Part shown: positions 61,492-64,000 of the stretch, piece by piece | Layout: each line of letters begins with the position of its first letter | Numbering within the stretch: the first letter of the stretch is position 1 | NCBI RefSeq assembly: GCF_006864135.1 | Contig: NZ_SADV01000009.1 | Span: 1 to 64,000, forward strand | Direction of reading: 5' to 3' | DNA: 64,000 nucleotides | Source of the DNA: Lysinibacillus sphaericus | GTDB lineage: Bacteria; Bacillota; Bacilli; Bacillales_A; Planococcaceae | Position numbers and translations under genes: made by a program | Notes under the pieces: generated by a model | Database searches by the model: none | Told to the model about the DNA's origin: nothing | The model's input: only the letters and a program-made list of their open reading frames with translations

Positions 61492-62556
61492 TTATTTATT
61501 AAATATCCGCACAAAATTCAATAGTGGTTTATAGTTTTTACCCGCGAGTCCGATGACTTCAACCAAAATTTCAATTGCAGTTAAAATGACAGCTACGAGT
61601 AAAATGGCACCCCATACTTTTGCCATTGAGAAAATGATGGCTGCTAAACCAAACATGATGGCAATCCCATAAATAATGAGTACTGTTTGACGATGTGTGA
61701 AGCCCATATCTAGTAAACGGTGATGCAAATGTGATTTATCTGGATCAGACCATTTTTTCTTCATACGTACACGTCGAACAATCGCAAAGAATGTATCAGA
61801 AATCGGCACACCTAGTATAATAACTGGGATAATTAATGTTACGACCGTAATATTTTTAAATCCAAGCAATGCGAGCACCGATATCATGAAGCCTAGGAAT
61901 AAGGCTCCGGTATCTCCCATGAAAATTTTCGCTGGATGGAAATTGTAAAATAAAAATCCAAATGTTGCTGCCGCTAAAATGGATGCGATAGCTAAAACGA
62001 ACATATTGCCCATAATAAAAGCCATGATAGCTAAAGTAATAAGGGCAATCGTTGACACACCTGCAGCTAGGCCATCTAAGCCATCAATTAAATTAATGGC
62101 ATTTGTAATACCAACAATCCAAAGAATTGTTAAAGGGATACTTAGTAATCCAAAATTTAATTCACCTACAAATGGTAAATTAATCATCTCAATTTGAATT
62201 CCACCTACAAAAATAACGATAAGTGCCGCAACAAGCTGACCAATTAATTTTGCTTTTGCAGAGATTTCACGCATATCGTCAATGACACCTGTTGCTACGA
62301 TAATACAAGCTCCAATTATAATTGCCAGTAAAAAATCGCTACCATTTTCATTGTATATCAAAATCGGCTGGAATATAGCCACAGCTATTAAAAACGCAAG
62401 GAAAATCGCCAATCCCCCAAGTCTTGGCATAATTCGTGCATGTACTTTTCGATAGTTTGGTGCATCGACAGCACCTATTCTGAATGCTAATCGTTTAACT
62501 AGTGGAGTTAACAATATTGAAGCAACAAATGCTGCTATTAAAGACACGTAGAGCAT
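61492..62556 (-). CDS. tagO: Undecaprenyl-phosphate GlcNAc-1-phosphate transferase
   Basis: A 354-residue polytopic membrane enzyme of the MraY/WecA family (about ten helices). Motifs: NYRKVHARIMPRLGGLAI, the Asp pair VIDDMREIS, NAINLIDGLDGLAAG, and NFHPAKIFMGDTGALFLG; HLHHRLLDMG near the C-terminus. It starts wall teichoic acid or related glycan synthesis by moving GlcNAc-1-P onto the lipid carrier. ATG at 62556 has GAGGAGG upstream. It points against the LCP gene, with arrays D-F between. Confidence 0.94.
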   Translation of the reverse strand: MLYVSLIAAFVASILLTPLVKRLAFRIGAVDAPNYRKVHARIMPRLGGLAIFLAFLIAVAIFQPILIYNENGSDFLLAIIIGACIIVATGVIDDMREISAKAKLIGQLVAALIVIFVGGIQIEMINLPFVGELNFGLLSIPLTILWIVGITNAINLIDGLDGLAAGVSTIALITLAIMAFIMGNMFVLAIASILAAATFGFLFYNFHPAKIFMGDTGALFLGFMISVLALLGFKNITVVTLIIPVIILGVPISDTFFAIVRRVRMKKKWSDPDKSHLHHRLLDMGFTHRQTVLIIYGIAIMFGLAAIIFSMAKVWGAILLVAVILTAIEILVEVIGLAGKNYKPLLNFVRIFNK

Positions 62557-62782
62557 GTCTCTCCTCCTCAAAAAAATAATCTACATTTAAATTCTAATTG
62601 ATTATAGCACGAACAGACGCCGAAATATACTTTTTCTATTTATTTTCCACCATTTCACAAATATTATTCCTTCTTTTTCGAATTGGAAGAATGCTGCATG
62701 TCAAATGTAGTCATCATTCGTAAAATTTGATAAAATAATGTTGTGTCTAGCATTTAGACAACTTAAAAGGAGCGTAAATTTC

Positions 62783-64000
62783 ATGTTCTCAATTTTTAAA
62801 CGTAACAATGAGCATACTAGTGCTCGTCAATTAAAACGCTACTATAAAATAGTAGATCAAATTAATAGTCTTGAAGAAAAATATGTTAATAAGTCAGATG
62901 ATGAATTAAAAGAAATGACTTTTATTTTCAAGGATCGTTTAGAACAAGGTGAACCAATTACATCTATCATCCCAGACGCATTTGCTGTTGTACGTGAAGC
63001 CTCAAAACGTGTATTAGGTATGCGTCATTTTGATGTACAGCTTATCGGTGGCCTTGTTTTAACTGAAGGCAATATTGCAGAAATGCCTACAGGTGAAGGT
63101 AAAACGCTTGTCGCTTCTCTACCTTCGTATGTACGCGCATTAGAAGGTAAAGGTGTTCACGTTATTACTGTTAATGACTATCTAGCTAAGCGTGACTACG
63201 AGCTTGTCGGTCAAATCCATCGGTTTCTTGGTTTAACAGTTGGTTTAAATATACCGATGATGGAGCCGGATGCCAAAAAAGAAGCCTATAACGCAGATAT
63301 TACATATGGTGTAGGTACTGAGTTCGGATTTGATTACTTACGCGACAACATGGCTCACAGCTTGGCTGATAAAGTACAGCGTCCTTATCACTTCGCCATT
63401 ATCGATGAAGTCGATAGTGTACTTATTGATGAGGCAAAAACACCACTTATTATCGCTGGGAAAATGGCTGCGAATGATGAACTACATCGCATTGCCTCTA
63501 TGCTAGCTAAACGTTTTAAAGAAGAAGAAGATTACGATTTTGATGATGAAACAAAAGCTACTTCTTTAACAGATAAAGGCATTGAAAAGGTTGAGGCTGC
63601 CTTCAATGTTGATAATCTATATGATCTTGAACACCAAACACTTTACCATTACGTGATCCAAGCAGTGCGTGCACACGTAATGTTCAAACGTGATGTTGAT
63701 TACATCGTAAAAGATGACAAAATCGAGCTTGTTGATATGTTCACAGGTCGTGTTTTAGAAGGTCGCTCGCTATCTGATGGCTTACATCAAGCAATTGAAG
63801 CAAAAGAAGGCGTAACGATAACTGAAGAAAATAAAGCACAGGCACAGATTACAATTCAGAACTATTTCCGTATGTATCCGAAGCTTTCTGGGATGACGGG
63901 TACGGCGAAAACTCAGGAAAAAGAAATCCGTGAAGTATACGGCATGGAAGTTATTCAAATTCCAACAAACCGTCCACGTCAACGTGTCGATCAGCCTGAT
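62783..64000 (+). CDS. secA2: Accessory secretion ATPase SecA2 (partial, runs off the window)
   Basis: The first 406 codons of a second SecA. Start ATG at 62783 with AAAAGGAG upstream. Walker A region [18 protein letters not shown] and the [19 protein letters not shown] motif are intact. It differs from the SecA1 at 18339 and closely recalls B. anthracis SecA2 ([57 protein letters not shown]), which exports S-layer proteins. The rest of the gene and any partner (SecH, S-layer genes) lie beyond the window. Confidence 0.94.
   Translation, partial: MFSIFKRNNEHTSARQLKRYYKIVDQINSLEEKYVNKSDDELKEMTFIFKDRLEQGEPITSIIPDAFAVVREASKRVLGMRHFDVQLIGGLVLTEGNIAEMPTGEGKTLVASLPSYVRALEGKGVHVITVNDYLAKRDYELVGQIHRFLGLTVGLNIPMMEPDAKKEAYNADITYGVGTEFGFDYLRDNMAHSLADKVQRPYHFAIIDEVDSVLIDEAKTPLIIAGKMAANDELHRIASMLAKRFKEEEDYDFDDETKATSLTDKGIEKVEAAFNVDNLYDLEHQTLYHYVIQAVRAHVMFKRDVDYIVKDDKIELVDMFTGRVLEGRSLSDGLHQAIEAKEGVTITEENKAQAQITIQNYFRMYPKLSGMTGTAKTQEKEIREVYGMEVIQIPTNRPRQRVDQPD

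Overview
The window reads as a chromosomal segment of a low-GC, Gram-positive, motile, spore-former-type Bacillota, most likely Lysinibacillus or a close relative. The reasons are the 16S 5' end, a gene order from secA to tagO that follows Bacillus subtilis closely (secA-prfB, hpf, fliS/fliT/fliD/flaG, hag, csrA/fliW, flgLKNM, comF, degV, degU/degS, yvyE, LCP, tagO), and a SecA2 resembling the Bacillus anthracis S-layer SecA2. The genus is an inference from protein character, not from a database search.

Layout. 1-480: 5' end and tandem promoters of a 16S rRNA gene (minus strand). 1183-15121: housekeeping genes on the minus strand: CtpB-type S41 protease, a TlpA-like thioredoxin with a membrane partner, ftsE-ftsX followed by an M23 coiled-coil hydrolase, a DUF4097 (YvlB-like) protein, uvrB-uvrA with a LexA box, and an IDEAL-domain protein. 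15338-21892: two divergent comK homologues flanking prfB (with its programmed +1 frameshift), then secA and hpf. 22052-30786: a PilZ protein, then an AT-rich accessory island bounded by two copies of the fliS 3' end. The island holds an IS3 remnant, a phosphocholine-type lic cluster (licC, licB, a nucleotidyltransferase-choline kinase fusion), a divergent alkaline-phosphatase-fold protein with a threonine nucleophile, and a broken ISL3-type transposase. 30376-34137: fliS, fliT, a large fliD and flaG. 34459-45704: one tightly packed operon for flagellin modification: two Maf/DUF115 proteins, a complete-looking legionaminic acid pathway and the flagellin lysine methylase FliB. 45804-51502: flagellin with a CsrA-site leader, csrA-fliW, yviE, flgL, flgK, flgN, flgM. 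51952-58991: yvyF, comFC, comFA, degV, a lipoprotein, degU-degS. 59148-64000: yvyE, an LCP ligase, tagO, and the start of secA2, which runs off the window.

How it fits together. Flagellin is made from a sigma-D promoter and probably restrained by CsrA (antagonised by FliW). It is then a candidate for glycosylation with a nonulosonic acid (Leg genes plus Maf) and for lysine methylation (FliB). The neighbouring lic island could supply CDP-choline for a phosphocholine decoration of flagella, teichoic acid or another glycan; this link is inference from position only and is the most interesting hypothesis in the window.

The intergenic DNA is not empty. Two repeat systems recur: (i) degenerate arrays with a near-exact 21-bp period but different core sequences at different sites, and (ii) a mosaic family of roughly 100-350 bp elements whose internal hairpin stems change sequence between copies while keeping base pairing. 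I do not recognise either as a named family.
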